Assembly (NCBI RefSeq): GCF_030148435.1
Contig: NZ_JASBTN010000052.1
Span: 1-55,385 of the forward strand
DNA: 55,385 nt
Source: Aliiroseovarius sp.
Lineage (GTDB): Bacteria; Pseudomonadota; Alphaproteobacteria; Rhodobacterales; Rhodobacteraceae
Reading direction: 5' to 3'
Shown here: one piece after another, positions 48,512-55,385 of the stretch
Layout: each line of letters opens with the position of its first letter
Position numbering within the stretch: the stretch's first letter is position 1
Program-made: the position numbers and the translations under genes
The notes under the pieces: generated by a model
The model's database searches: none
What the model was told of the DNA's origin: nothing
The model's input: only the letters and a program-made list of their open reading frames with translations

Positions 48512-48539
48512 GAGTCCCGCCGTCAGGCGGGGCTCTTTT
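48512..48539 (+). terminator. Rho-independent terminator after Ala-rich protein gene
   Basis: GAGTCCCGCC, loop GTCA, GGCGGGGCTC, then TTTT: a 10-bp stem with one G-T pair, 16 bases after the stop. It overlaps the last codons of the convergent PACE gene. Confidence 0.85.
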
Positions 48540-48972
48540 GCCCGCTGATCGGAAAGACCCGGTCATAGGCAAGGGAAAACACATAGGTAAAGCCCACCAC
48601 GAATGTCGTGATGGTGGCATCCGTCGCCAGGGCCTGCCACAGTTCCAGCCCCAGCCACACCATGTAGATCGGCAGCGAGGTCAGCATAAGGCAGCCCTCG
48701 AACCCCAGCGCATGGGCAAGGCGCCCAAGCCGCGAGCGCTGCGAAGAAATGCGCCCGCGCCGCGCGTCCCAGTGGTCGAACACCCAGTTCCAGGCCAGGC
48801 TGACCAGCATTGCCTTGCCCGACAGAACCACGCCCAAAAGCCCGATTTCACCCAGCCCCTTTTCAAGGAATACGGCCCCCGCAGGCACCAGGAAAGCCAT
48901 CAGGGTCAGTTCGAAACTGACTGTGTAGCGCAGCCGATCACGGCCGGATCTGAGGGGGATGTCTTGGGACAT
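48523..48972 (-). CDS. PACE-family efflux transporter
   Basis: 149-residue inner-membrane protein with four hydrophobic segments in two bacterial transmembrane pair domains (LRYTVSFELTLMAFLVPAGA; ALGFEGCLMLTSLPIYMVW) and the conserved WNWVFDHWDAR between them. The PACE family (AceI type) exports chlorhexidine and related compounds, with diamines as likely natural substrates. The ATG at 48972 follows GGAAAGGAGCCCCC. A LysR gene is divergent, the usual arrangement for aceI/aceR-like pairs. Confidence 0.92.
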   Translation of the reverse strand: MSQDIPLRSGRDRLRYTVSFELTLMAFLVPAGAVFLEKGLGEIGLLGVVLSGKAMLVSLAWNWVFDHWDARRGRISSQRSRLGRLAHALGFEGCLMLTSLPIYMVWLGLELWQALATDATITTFVVGFTYVFSLAYDRVFPISGQKSPA

Positions 48973-48996
48973 GGGGGCTCCTTTCCTCTTGTCTAT

Positions 48997-49033
48997 TATC
49001 AGGAAACAAGCCTTATGATAGTCGGGATATATC
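48997..49033. promoter_or_regulatory. TATCA/TGATA repeats in PACE-LysR divergent promoter
   Basis: TATCA (48997-49001) and TGATA (49016-49020) form an inverted repeat, and a further GATATATC lies at 49026-49033. All fall in the 82-base gap between the PACE and LysR starts and could be LysR-type binding sites. Confidence 0.35.
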
Positions 49034-49054
49034 TGAAGTTCTGATGGGTGGGCC

Positions 49055-49948
49055 ATGCCAACTCTTGACCAGTTGCGCTGTTTCAAACGGACCGTCGAGA
49101 CCCGGAGCTTCTCGGCCGCCGCGCGCTCCATGAGCCGGGCGCAGTCGGCGGTGTCGACCGCGATTGCCAATCTCGAGATCGACCTTGGTGTCGAACTGTT
49201 CGACCGTTCGGGCCGCAGCCCGGTGCTGACCGAAGCCGGGCGCAGTCTGCTGCCTCATGCCGAGGCCGTGCTATTGGGGCATCGGGAGCTGACCGCCATG
49301 GCGCAATCCCTGCATGACGGGGTTGAAACACGGCTGGGTCTGGCGGTGGAGCGGGGACTGGAACGGGGCGAATTGCTTGATCTGTTGGCGGAATTCGGGG
49401 CCGAGTTTCCCCATGTCGCCTTGACGGTCCTGACGCCGGGGCCGGATGACGCGGGTGCGCTTCTGCGCAGCGGGCGGGTGCAGCTGGGGCTTATGGTGGA
49501 ACGCGAAAGCTATCCGGCCGGGTTCCGGTTCCAGGGGGTCGGGCATGGGCGGCTGCTGCCGGTCTGCGCCGCCGATCACGCTTTGGCGCGGCTCGAAACC
49601 GTGGACTACAAGGCGCTGCGGGCGTATCGGCAGATCCTTTTGCGCAGCCGGCGCGAAGACAGCGTGGCGGGCAGCGAGCAGCTCAGCCCGTCCACCTGGC
49701 AGACCGAGGATCCGCGTCTGGCCGCCGCGCTGGTCGCGCGGGGCCTGTGTTGGGGGGAACTTCCGCGCGAGGCGGTGGCCGAGGGGCTGGAAACCGGGCA
49801 GCTGATCCGCTTGCGCCCGGTGTTTCAGAGCAGCGATCAACTGGAAGGAATAGACGTGGTCTGGACCGAGCGCGTCGCCCTGGGGCCGGCGGGGCAGTGG
49901 CTGCGCCGCCGCCTGGTCGCCTTGAGCGAAACGCTCTGGAAGCTGTGA
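49055..49948 (+). CDS. LysR-family regulator, probable PACE efflux activator
   Basis: 297-residue LysR protein: N-terminal winged helix (about 1-60, FSAAARSMSRAQSAVSTAIANLE) and a periplasmic-binding-protein-like effector domain (90-290). Divergent from the PACE transporter gene across 82 bases, as with aceR-aceI, so it likely activates that gene in response to its substrate. Effector unknown. The ATG at 49055 has only a weak GTGGGCC upstream. Confidence 0.92.
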   Translation: MPTLDQLRCFKRTVETRSFSAAARSMSRAQSAVSTAIANLEIDLGVELFDRSGRSPVLTEAGRSLLPHAEAVLLGHRELTAMAQSLHDGVETRLGLAVERGLERGELLDLLAEFGAEFPHVALTVLTPGPDDAGALLRSGRVQLGLMVERESYPAGFRFQGVGHGRLLPVCAADHALARLETVDYKALRAYRQILLRSRREDSVAGSEQLSPSTWQTEDPRLAAALVARGLCWGELPREAVAEGLETGQLIRLRPVFQSSDQLEGIDVVWTERVALGPAGQWLRRRLVALSETLWKL

Positions 49949-49964
49949 ACCAACCCCCATGGAA

Positions 49965-49994
49965 ACGAAAAACGGAGGGCCAATGCCCTCCGTT
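49965..49994 (-). terminator. Terminator after ferredoxin-NADP reductase gene
   Basis: AACGGAGGGC (49971-49980), loop CAAT, GCCCTCCGTT (49985-49994): a perfect 10-bp stem. On the minus strand it is followed by TTTTCGTTT, so it best serves the convergent fpr gene, and may also stop the LysR transcript. Confidence 0.8.
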
Positions 49995-50018
49995 CTCGTG
50001 TTTCAATCCGGACCGTGC

Positions 50019-50897
50019 TCAGTCCAGGAAGGCTTTTTCGACCACATAGGTCTTGGGATTCGAGTTCGCGCCTTCCTCCAGCCCGAATTCCTCGAGCATG
50101 TCCTTGAGTTCCAGGTTGAACGCCAGGTTGCCGCAGATCATCGCGCGGTCGGTCTCCGGCGAGATCGGCGGCACGCCCAGATCCTCGAAGGCTTCGCCCG
50201 AGCGCATCAGGTCGGTGATGCGGCCCATCTTGGCACTCTCTTCGCGGGTGGTGGTCGGGTAGTATTTGATCTTCTTCCAGAAGCCCTCGCCGATCACTTC
50301 GTTCAACAGCTCGTCGTCCTTCAGCGCCTCGATCAGCTCGCGGCCATAGGTCAGCTCACCGGCCTCGCGGCAGGTGTGGGTGATGATGACCTCGTCATAA
50401 TCCTCGTAGGTCTGCGGTTCACGCAGCAGCGACGCAAACGGCGCAAAGCCGGTGCCGGTGGCAAAGAACCAGAGGCGCTTGCCGGGCAGCAGCGCGTCAT
50501 GAACCAGAGTGCCCACGGGCTTGGGGCGCAGGATCACCTGGTCGCCGGGCTGGATGTGCTGCAGCTTCGAGGTCAGCGGGCCGTCCTGCACCTTGATCGA
50601 GTAGAATTCCATTTCCTCATCCCAGCTGGGCGAGGCAATGGAATAAGCGCGCAGCAGCGGTTTCTGCTTGCCGGTCTTGGGATCCGGGTCGCCCATCAGG
50701 CCGATCATGACAAATTCACCCGAGCGGAATCGCAGGCTTGCAGGGCGCGTACAGCGGAAGCTGAACAGGCGGTCGGTGTAGTGTTTCACCTCGGTGACGG
50801 TCTGCGCATCGGGCAGGGTCGGCACGGCACGTTCCTTTGCGGTGCGGATGGTCGCGGCTTCGGTCACGGGATTGTCCACTGATGTCATTTCGTTCAT
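50019..50897 (-). CDS. fpr: Ferredoxin--NADP reductase
   Basis: 292-residue FAD-containing reductase that moves electrons between NADPH and ferredoxin or flavodoxin. FAD-binding LLRAYSIASPSWD with RxYS, NADP-binding FFATGTGFAPFASLLR, and the C-terminal VEKAFLD end of the bacterial subclass are visible. About 25 extra N-terminal residues lack similarity. The ATG at 50897 follows TTGGAGCCC; the ATG at 50888 is an alternative. It lies just downstream of the cys genes and could supply reduced ferredoxin to sulfite reductase. Confidence 0.94.
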   Translation of the reverse strand: MNEMTSVDNPVTEAATIRTAKERAVPTLPDAQTVTEVKHYTDRLFSFRCTRPASLRFRSGEFVMIGLMGDPDPKTGKQKPLLRAYSIASPSWDEEMEFYSIKVQDGPLTSKLQHIQPGDQVILRPKPVGTLVHDALLPGKRLWFFATGTGFAPFASLLREPQTYEDYDEVIITHTCREAGELTYGRELIEALKDDELLNEVIGEGFWKKIKYYPTTTREESAKMGRITDLMRSGEAFEDLGVPPISPETDRAMICGNLAFNLELKDMLEEFGLEEGANSNPKTYVVEKAFLD

Positions 50898-50964
50898 GGG
50901 CTCCAACGGGGCCCGGGCCCCGTCCTCTGTTGGCTGCTATATATGGGATATAGGTTAGGCGGGT

Positions 50965-51375
50965 CTAGCCCCGAAGGCGGGACTGATAGTCACGTTCCTG
51001 CCAGTCGGCCCGGAATTTCCAGTCGCCCTCGGGCTGGCGGGCGGCCTGTTCGTCCGAAATCTCGACCTCGTCGAAACCGGAGCGCCGGGCCATCGCGTAC
51101 TGGTCGCTGATGACATGGCCCTTGGCGCGCAGGCGACCGGTAAATCCTTGCAAACGCAGCTGTTTTGCAATGGTAAAACCACGCCCGTCCGCAAAGCTGG
51201 GGAAGTCGACGCGGATCAGCGCGATACCCTCGAAGGCACCGGTCAGGCTGGCCGGATCCACGTCCGAGCCCAGATCCAGTGCCCGCGTGTCATTCGCGGC
51301 GCGTTCGTCGCGGGTTGCGAAACCCTGCGTCCAGTCGTCGCGGGCAAAACCTTGATCGGTTACGATAACGCTCAT
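50965..51375 (-). CDS. DUF934-domain protein of the sulfate assimilation operon
   Basis: 136-residue DUF934 protein with SFADGRGFTIAKQLR and the C-terminal FRADWQERDYQSR block. Found next to cysH and cysI in many proteobacteria, so a role in assimilatory sulfate reduction is inferred; its biochemistry is not established. The ATG at 51375 is preceded by GAAAGGACACGCC. It follows cysH by 89 bases on the same strand. Confidence 0.92.
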   Translation of the reverse strand: MSVIVTDQGFARDDWTQGFATRDERAANDTRALDLGSDVDPASLTGAFEGIALIRVDFPSFADGRGFTIAKQLRLQGFTGRLRAKGHVISDQYAMARRSGFDEVEISDEQAARQPEGDWKFRADWQERDYQSRLRG

Positions 51376-51464
51376 GGCGTGTCCTTTCACGGGTCGCGGC
51401 CTATCCCGTCAGCCCTGAAGGGAGGGTGGGATACGCCGGAAGTTTGTTGTCTTGTTTCGGGCGT

Positions 51465-52205
51465 TCAGCTCGGCGCGCCGACACGTACCATCTTGCCATC
51501 CACGAAATGGATGCCGCATTCGACTTTCTCTTCGCCCCGCCAGCGGCCCGCGCGCGGGTCTTCGCCCGGCTTGACCGCGCTTGTGCACGGCGCACAGCCG
51601 ATCGATGGGAAGCCCTTGGCGACCAGCGGGTGGCGCGGCAGGCGGTTGTTGATCATATAGTCGCCCACGTCACCCGGTGCCCAGTGGGCCAGCGGGTTGA
51701 TCTTGAGGCGCACGCGATCGGGTTCAAAGAACTCCATGTCCGCGCGTTTGCCGCCCTGGAAGCGCTTGCGGCCGGTGATCCAGGCATCGAACCCCTCCAG
51801 CGCCTTTTCCAGCGGCTGGACCTTGCGCAACTCGCAGCAGGCATCGGTGTCCGCCAGATGCAGGATATTGTCCGGGTCGCCGTGGAACAGCGCCTCGGCG
51901 TCGGGCCGGATCACGCGGACATCGGTCAGGCCCAGTTTCTCGCTGACCTCGATCTGATAGTCGAGCGTCTCGGAAAACAGCATCTGCGTGTCCAGAAAAA
52001 TAACGGGAGTGGAGCGGTCAACCCGTGCAACCATGTGCAACAGGGCAACAGACTCCGCCCCGAAGCTGGAAACCATGGCAACGGAGCCGACTTGGGGATC
52101 GGTCAGGGCACGTTCCAGCACCGAGTGCGCCGAATGGTGGCGGTACCGGTCATTGAGGGCGTTCGCGCGCTCCTCCAGATTCGGAATGGGGGCTTCAAGC
52201 GGCAT
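51465..52205 (-). CDS. cysH: Phosphoadenylyl/adenylyl-sulfate reductase
   Basis: 246-residue thioredoxin-dependent reductase making sulfite from activated sulfate. It has Cys123-Cys124 (DACCELRK) and Cys204-x-x-Cys207 (GCAPC), the ligands of the 4Fe-4S cluster found in the APS-reducing type, and the catalytic Cys230 in ECGIHF. It therefore probably uses APS rather than PAPS. The ATG at 52205 overlaps the end of the sulfite reductase gene by 11 bases, implying coupling. Confidence 0.95.
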   Translation of the reverse strand: MPLEAPIPNLEERANALNDRYRHHSAHSVLERALTDPQVGSVAMVSSFGAESVALLHMVARVDRSTPVIFLDTQMLFSETLDYQIEVSEKLGLTDVRVIRPDAEALFHGDPDNILHLADTDACCELRKVQPLEKALEGFDAWITGRKRFQGGKRADMEFFEPDRVRLKINPLAHWAPGDVGDYMINNRLPRHPLVAKGFPSIGCAPCTSAVKPGEDPRAGRWRGEEKVECGIHFVDGKMVRVGAPS

Positions 52206-53862
52206 TGGCTTTGCTTTCCGGGTAGAGCGCCGCTTTGAACGGCGCGTCGCCTAGGCGACGGTAGGCCTCCAGGAAGGTTTCGGAGGCATCTTCACGCAGC
52301 TCGAGATAGGCCATCACCAGACGCTCGACCGCGGGTACGATGGCGTCATAGGCGAAACCGGGTCCGGCGCGGGTGCCGATCACGGTGTCGGGACCACCGT
52401 CACCGCCAAGGGTGATCTGGTAGTTCTCGACCCCGGCACGGTCCAGCCCCAGGATGCCGATATGGCCCAGGTGGTGGTGGCCGCAGGCGTTGATGCAGCC
52501 CGAGATCTTGATCTTCAGCGGGCCGATTTCATGCTCCAGCTTCAGTTCGTCGAACCGGGTGGCGATCTCCTGCGCGACCGGGATCGCGCGGGCAGTGGCC
52601 AGGGCGCAGTAATCCATGCCCGGGCAGGCGATGATGTCCGAGATCAGACCGGCGTTGGCGGTGCCCAACCCTGCGGGCTTCAGCGCGGCATAAAGCGCGG
52701 GCAGGTCGGCGACATGCACATGGGGCAGGATCACGTTCTGCTCGTGGCTGATGCGGATGTCGTCGTGACCGTAGCGTTCGGCCAGATCGGCGATCAGGCG
52801 CATCTGGTCCGAGGTCGCATCGCCCGGCGTTTGCCCATGTTTCTTGATCGAGATCGTGACGATGCGGTAGTCGGCCTCGCGGTGGGCGTCCACATTGGTG
52901 TCGACCCAGCTGCGGAACACCGGGTCGGTGTCGTAGGCGGCGTGGAACGGGGCGTCGTCGGCGGTTTTGAACGCGGGCCGGGTAAAGGTCGACTGGATGT
53001 GGCGGAACAGCTCCTGGTCGATGCCCGAGAACAGCGGCTTGAGCTGGGCAAAGCGGGCCTCGACCTTCTCGCGCAGCGTGTCCAGCCCGTTCTCCAGCGA
53101 GGTGATCTTGATGCGCGCCTTGTATTTGTTGTCGCGCCGGCCCAGCGTGTTGTAGACGCTGACCACGGCCTCGACGTAAGGCAGCAGGTCTTCGCGCGGC
53201 AGGAAATCGGCCAGAACCTGACCGACGATCGGGGTCCGGCCCAGACCGCCGCCCACCAGCACCTGGTAGCCAACCTCGCCTTCCGCGTTCCTGACGATGC
53301 GAATGCCCACGTCATGGGCCTTGGTCACTGCCCGGTCGGCCGCCGAGCCGGTCACGGCCAGCTTGAACTTGCGCGGCAGGAACTGGAATTCCGGGTGGTC
53401 GGTGGACCACTGGCGCAAGAGCTCGGCGGTGGGGCGGGGGTCTTCGATCTCATCCGCCGCGGCGCCGGCGAAGTGGTCGGCGGTCACGTTGCGGATCGTA
53501 TTGCCCGAGGTCTGGATCGCGTGCATCTGCACATCGGCCAGCGCATCCAGCATGTCCGGCACGTCGGTCAGTTTCGGCCAGTTGTACTGGACGTTCTGAC
53601 GGGTGGTGAAGTGACCATAGCCCTTGTCCCAGCGGTCGGCGATCATTGCCAGCTGGCGCATCTGGTGCGGATTGACCGACCCGTAGGGAATGGCGACACG
53701 CAGCATGTAGGCATGGAGCTGCAGATAGAGGCCGTTCATCAGGCGCAGCGGCTTGAATTCGTCCTCGGTCAGCGCCCCCGAAATGCGGCGTTCGACCTGA
53801 TGGCGGAACTGGTCGACACGGGCACGCACGAAGCTCTCGTCGAAATCGCTGTAATCATACAT
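52195..53862 (-). CDS. cysI: Nitrite/sulfite reductase hemoprotein (assimilatory sulfite reductase)
   Basis: 555-residue siroheme and 4Fe-4S enzyme reducing sulfite to sulfide. Both ferredoxin-like half domains are present, and the cluster ligands are seen as CPGMDYC and SGCINACGHHHLG. The neighbouring cysH favours sulfite over nitrite as substrate. The ATG at 53862 (MYDYSDFDESF) is chosen; it overlaps the upstream DUF2849 gene by 8 bases. The siroheme synthase gene often found in this operon is not in the window. Confidence 0.95.
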   Translation of the reverse strand: MYDYSDFDESFVRARVDQFRHQVERRISGALTEDEFKPLRLMNGLYLQLHAYMLRVAIPYGSVNPHQMRQLAMIADRWDKGYGHFTTRQNVQYNWPKLTDVPDMLDALADVQMHAIQTSGNTIRNVTADHFAGAAADEIEDPRPTAELLRQWSTDHPEFQFLPRKFKLAVTGSAADRAVTKAHDVGIRIVRNAEGEVGYQVLVGGGLGRTPIVGQVLADFLPREDLLPYVEAVVSVYNTLGRRDNKYKARIKITSLENGLDTLREKVEARFAQLKPLFSGIDQELFRHIQSTFTRPAFKTADDAPFHAAYDTDPVFRSWVDTNVDAHREADYRIVTISIKKHGQTPGDATSDQMRLIADLAERYGHDDIRISHEQNVILPHVHVADLPALYAALKPAGLGTANAGLISDIIACPGMDYCALATARAIPVAQEIATRFDELKLEHEIGPLKIKISGCINACGHHHLGHIGILGLDRAGVENYQITLGGDGGPDTVIGTRAGPGFAYDAIVPAVERLVMAYLELREDASETFLEAYRRLGDAPFKAALYPESKANAA

Positions 53863-54163
53863 GGCGGACGGCCTCCTGTTTGCCGTGGGCGTAGTTGGAC
53901 GGGCCCTTGGCCCGGAAATCCTCGCGGAAGTGGGTCGGGGCAGGGCCGTTGTCGCCCGCCGCGGCATCGGCCAGGTAGGCGCCGACCGCGATATGCGGCT
54001 GGGTCTCGGCCTCGAACAGGCGGGCGTTGGCGTCGCCCTCGTCGGTCAGCAGGTGCGCGGCCGCGAGGTCGCGCACCCAGCTGCCATCCGTGGCCAGGTA
54101 GATAACGTCACCGCTGATCAGGTCATTTGCGGTGACGACCTTGGGAGTGAAAGCGCGGGCCAT
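53855..54163 (-). CDS. DUF2849-domain protein of the sulfate assimilation operon
   Basis: 102-residue DUF2849 protein (KVVTANDLISGDVIYLATDGSWV; AVGAYLADA), known mainly as a neighbour of cysI in alphaproteobacteria; biochemical role unknown. It is the first gene of the operon here. The ATG at 54163 follows CGGAGCATCC, and the end overlaps cysI by 8 bases. Confidence 0.92.
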   Translation of the reverse strand: MARAFTPKVVTANDLISGDVIYLATDGSWVRDLAAAHLLTDEGDANARLFEAETQPHIAVGAYLADAAAGDNGPAPTHFREDFRAKGPSNYAHGKQEAVRHV

Positions 54164-54255
54164 TGGATGCTCCGATGTGAATTGGGTTCGTGTTCCGGTG
54201 AATATAGGAGAATTTCCCGGCTCATGCAGCCCGGCAGGGGTGGAAAGGGAAGATT

Positions 54256-54281
54256 GTTCCTTATAGGTTGGCCAAAGGAAC
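54256..54281. promoter_or_regulatory. Inverted repeat in the cys/Lrp divergent promoter
   Basis: GTTCCTT (54256-54262) and AAGGAAC (54275-54281) form a perfect 7-bp inverted repeat with a 12-base spacer, 30 bases before the Lrp-type start and 93 bases before the DUF2849 start. Candidate operator for the divergent Lrp-family regulator. Confidence 0.5.
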
Positions 54282-54310
54282 ATGTGTCCCGAATCGAAGG
54301 AGAAAACGGA

Positions 54311-54772
54311 ATGTCGGTGCGTCTGGACGATCTGGATCGGAAAATCCTGCGCGAGCTGCAGCGCGACGCAGGGCAGTCTTTGGACGTGATCGCCAAGACC
54401 GTGGGCAGTTCGAAGACCCCTGTGTGGAACCGGATTCGCAAGATGCGCGAGGCCGGTGTGGTGGGGCAGCAGACCGTGTTGCTGGACGCCGAAAGCCTTG
54501 GGTTCGAGGCCTGTTTCTTCGTGCTGATCCGCACGTCGGAACATGAGGCCGACTGGCAGGACAAGTTCCTGCAGGTGCTGCGCGACCGCCCCGAGGTGCT
54601 TGAGGCACACCGGCTGGCGGGCGAGATCGACTATATCCTCAAGGTCCGCGTGGCCAATGCGCGGGCCTATGACGAGTTTTACCAGGCGCTGATTTCCGAG
54701 GTCAAGATTTTCAACGTGACGGCTTTGTTGTCGATGGAGGAGATCAAGTTTACCACGGAATTGCCGGTGTAG
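54311..54772 (+). CDS. Lrp/AsnC-family regulator, divergent from sulfate assimilation operon
   Basis: 153-residue regulator: N-terminal winged helix (about 1-60, LDRKILRELQRDAGQSLDVIAKTVG) and a RAM/AsnC effector domain (70-145; EIDYILKVRV). Context implies control of the divergent cys operon, perhaps through cysteine or a precursor. Similarity in size and position to cysteine-responsive DecR/CyuR-type regulators is suggestive only. The ATG at 54311 follows AAGGAGAAAACGG. Confidence 0.93.
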   Translation: MSVRLDDLDRKILRELQRDAGQSLDVIAKTVGSSKTPVWNRIRKMREAGVVGQQTVLLDAESLGFEACFFVLIRTSEHEADWQDKFLQVLRDRPEVLEAHRLAGEIDYILKVRVANARAYDEFYQALISEVKIFNVTALLSMEEIKFTTELPV

Positions 54773-54784
54773 AGATCAGAGTTG

Positions 54785-54829
54785 GGGGGAGCCTCCCAGG
54801 CCGCGCCGAAGCTGGGAGGCTGGCTCCCC
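54785..54829. terminator. Hairpin after Lrp-family regulator
   Basis: AGCCTCCCAG (54790-54799) pairs with CTGGGAGGCT (54812-54821), extended outward by G-rich and C-rich flanks. Located 12 bases after the stop; no T-run. Confidence 0.5.
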
Positions 54830-54900
54830 GGACCGCACCGAAGCCGGGGGGGCAGCCCCCGTCGCCATTGTCGCTCGGACCAATGGCGCATCAAGGGAGA

Positions 54901-54928
54901 CCCCCGGGATGCTTAAAGAAAGATGAAA
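54901..54928 (+). repeat. Dispersed intergenic core, copy 4
   Basis: CCCCCGGGATGCTTAAAG followed by AAAGATGAAAG, the same core as copies 1-3, in the same orientation relative to the upstream Lrp-family gene. Confidence 0.6.
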
Positions 54929-54944
54929 GAGAGGGGTGGGGTGT

Positions 54945-55385
54945 TCAGCGCTGCACCATCAGCCGCTTCACCCCGTGGAAGTGGTAGACATCTGCGTATT
55001 CCGGCGCCGCTGTCAGGGCCAGATCGGGGCAGCGGTCAAACAGGATCGGCAGGGCCGTCATCAGTTCCAGCCGGGCCAGTGGCGTGCCGATGCAGAAATG
55101 CACCCCGGCGCCGAAACTGGCGTTCTGCCTGATCGGGCGCAGGGGATCGAACCGGTCCGGGTCCTCCCACGCCACCGGGTCGCGATTGGCCGAGGCGAGA
55201 AGCAGCCCGACCTCATCACCGCGTTTGAAGGCATGGCCGAAAAGATCCATGTCCTCATAGACATAGCGGGTGAACATATGCAGAGGGGGATCGAGGCGCA
55301 GGGTCTCTTCGACCAGCGTTTCGGCGTTTTCTGCCGTGGGCCGGACCCCGGTCTCGAGCAGCAGTTTCACGGCATTGGCCAGGGC
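54945..55385 (-). CDS. Cytochrome P450 (5' partial)
   Basis: C-terminal 146 residues of a cytochrome P450; the frame is open to the end of the window, so the N-terminal two thirds lie beyond it. The ExxR motif (EETLR), the PERF-like DPDRFDP region and the heme-binding FGAGVHFCIGTPLARLE with its Cys ligand are present, so the visible part looks functional. Bacterial soluble type; substrate unknown. Its 3' end faces the Lrp-family gene across repeat copy 4. Confidence 0.95.
   Translation of the reverse strand, partial: ALANAVKLLLETGVRPTAENAETLVEETLRLDPPLHMFTRYVYEDMDLFGHAFKRGDEVGLLLASANRDPVAWEDPDRFDPLRPIRQNASFGAGVHFCIGTPLARLELMTALPILFDRCPDLALTAAPEYADVYHFHGVKRLMVQR

Overview
The window is about 55 kb of high-GC chromosome from an alphaproteobacterium, most likely a Rhodobacterales (Roseobacter/Paracoccaceae) species. 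The case rests on the gene order nuoLMN-birA-coaX-rnj, Hint-domain secreted proteins, a form II cox cluster, a DUF2849-cysI-cysH-DUF934 sulfate assimilation operon, an alphaproteobacterial LexA box (GTTC-N7-GTTC), and short intergenic elements of the kind seen in that group. This is inferred from gene content; no marker rRNA is present. I see no tRNA, rRNA, insertion sequence, prophage or CRISPR array.

Layout. 1-7917: end of the complex I operon (nuoL partial, nuoM, nuoN) running on into biotin ligase, type III pantothenate kinase and RNase J, nearly all overlapping or tightly spaced. 8328-12847 (minus): an RhlE-type RNA helicase, release factor 3 and a Hint-domain protein. 13162-15807: an SDR-like protein lacking the catalytic Tyr-Lys pair, a stand-alone ImuA-like SOS protein behind a perfect LexA box, and a Tas-like aldo/keto reductase. 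15889-20181: an L-carnitine catabolic cluster (GlxA/CdhR-type regulator, BKACE enzyme, carnitine dehydrogenase fused to a thioesterase, SDR). 20284-23245: XRE regulator, DUF2061 protein, fatty acid desaturase, EamA transporter. 23448-28310: aminopeptidase N and malate synthase G, divergent.

28506-32882 is an accessory stretch with signs of decay: a frameshifted DUF378 membrane protein next to a fasciclin protein, an XRE-cupin regulator with GlcG-like and PuuD-like genes, a D-lyxose isomerase pseudogene (nonsense codon plus frameshift), and a glycine-zipper periplasmic protein of lower GC. 33164-35844 holds a large TSP3/RTX/Hint secreted protein preceded by a possible 16-codon leader ORF. 35989-40562 holds an aminotransferase and an envelope group (M48 protease with TPRs, DsbA-like thioredoxin, AmiC-like amidase). 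40598-46823 is a form II CO-dehydrogenase-like molybdenum hydroxylase cluster (xdhC-like, molybdopterin-binding protein, coxS, an unknown periplasmic protein, coxL, coxM), closed by a strong terminator.

47086-49948: infC, which appears to start at a non-canonical ATA codon, then an Ala-rich membrane-anchored protein, and a PACE efflux gene divergent from a LysR regulator. 50019-54772: ferredoxin-NADP reductase and the assimilatory sulfate reduction genes, divergent from an Lrp/AsnC regulator. The window closes inside a cytochrome P450 gene. The most interesting items are regulatory or structural: the infC start and leader hairpin, the solo ImuA with its LexA box, four gene-end elements sharing one core in one orientation, a long inverted repeat at 23254-23391, the leader ORF before the RTX/Hint gene, and the unknown periplasmic protein inside the form II cox operon.
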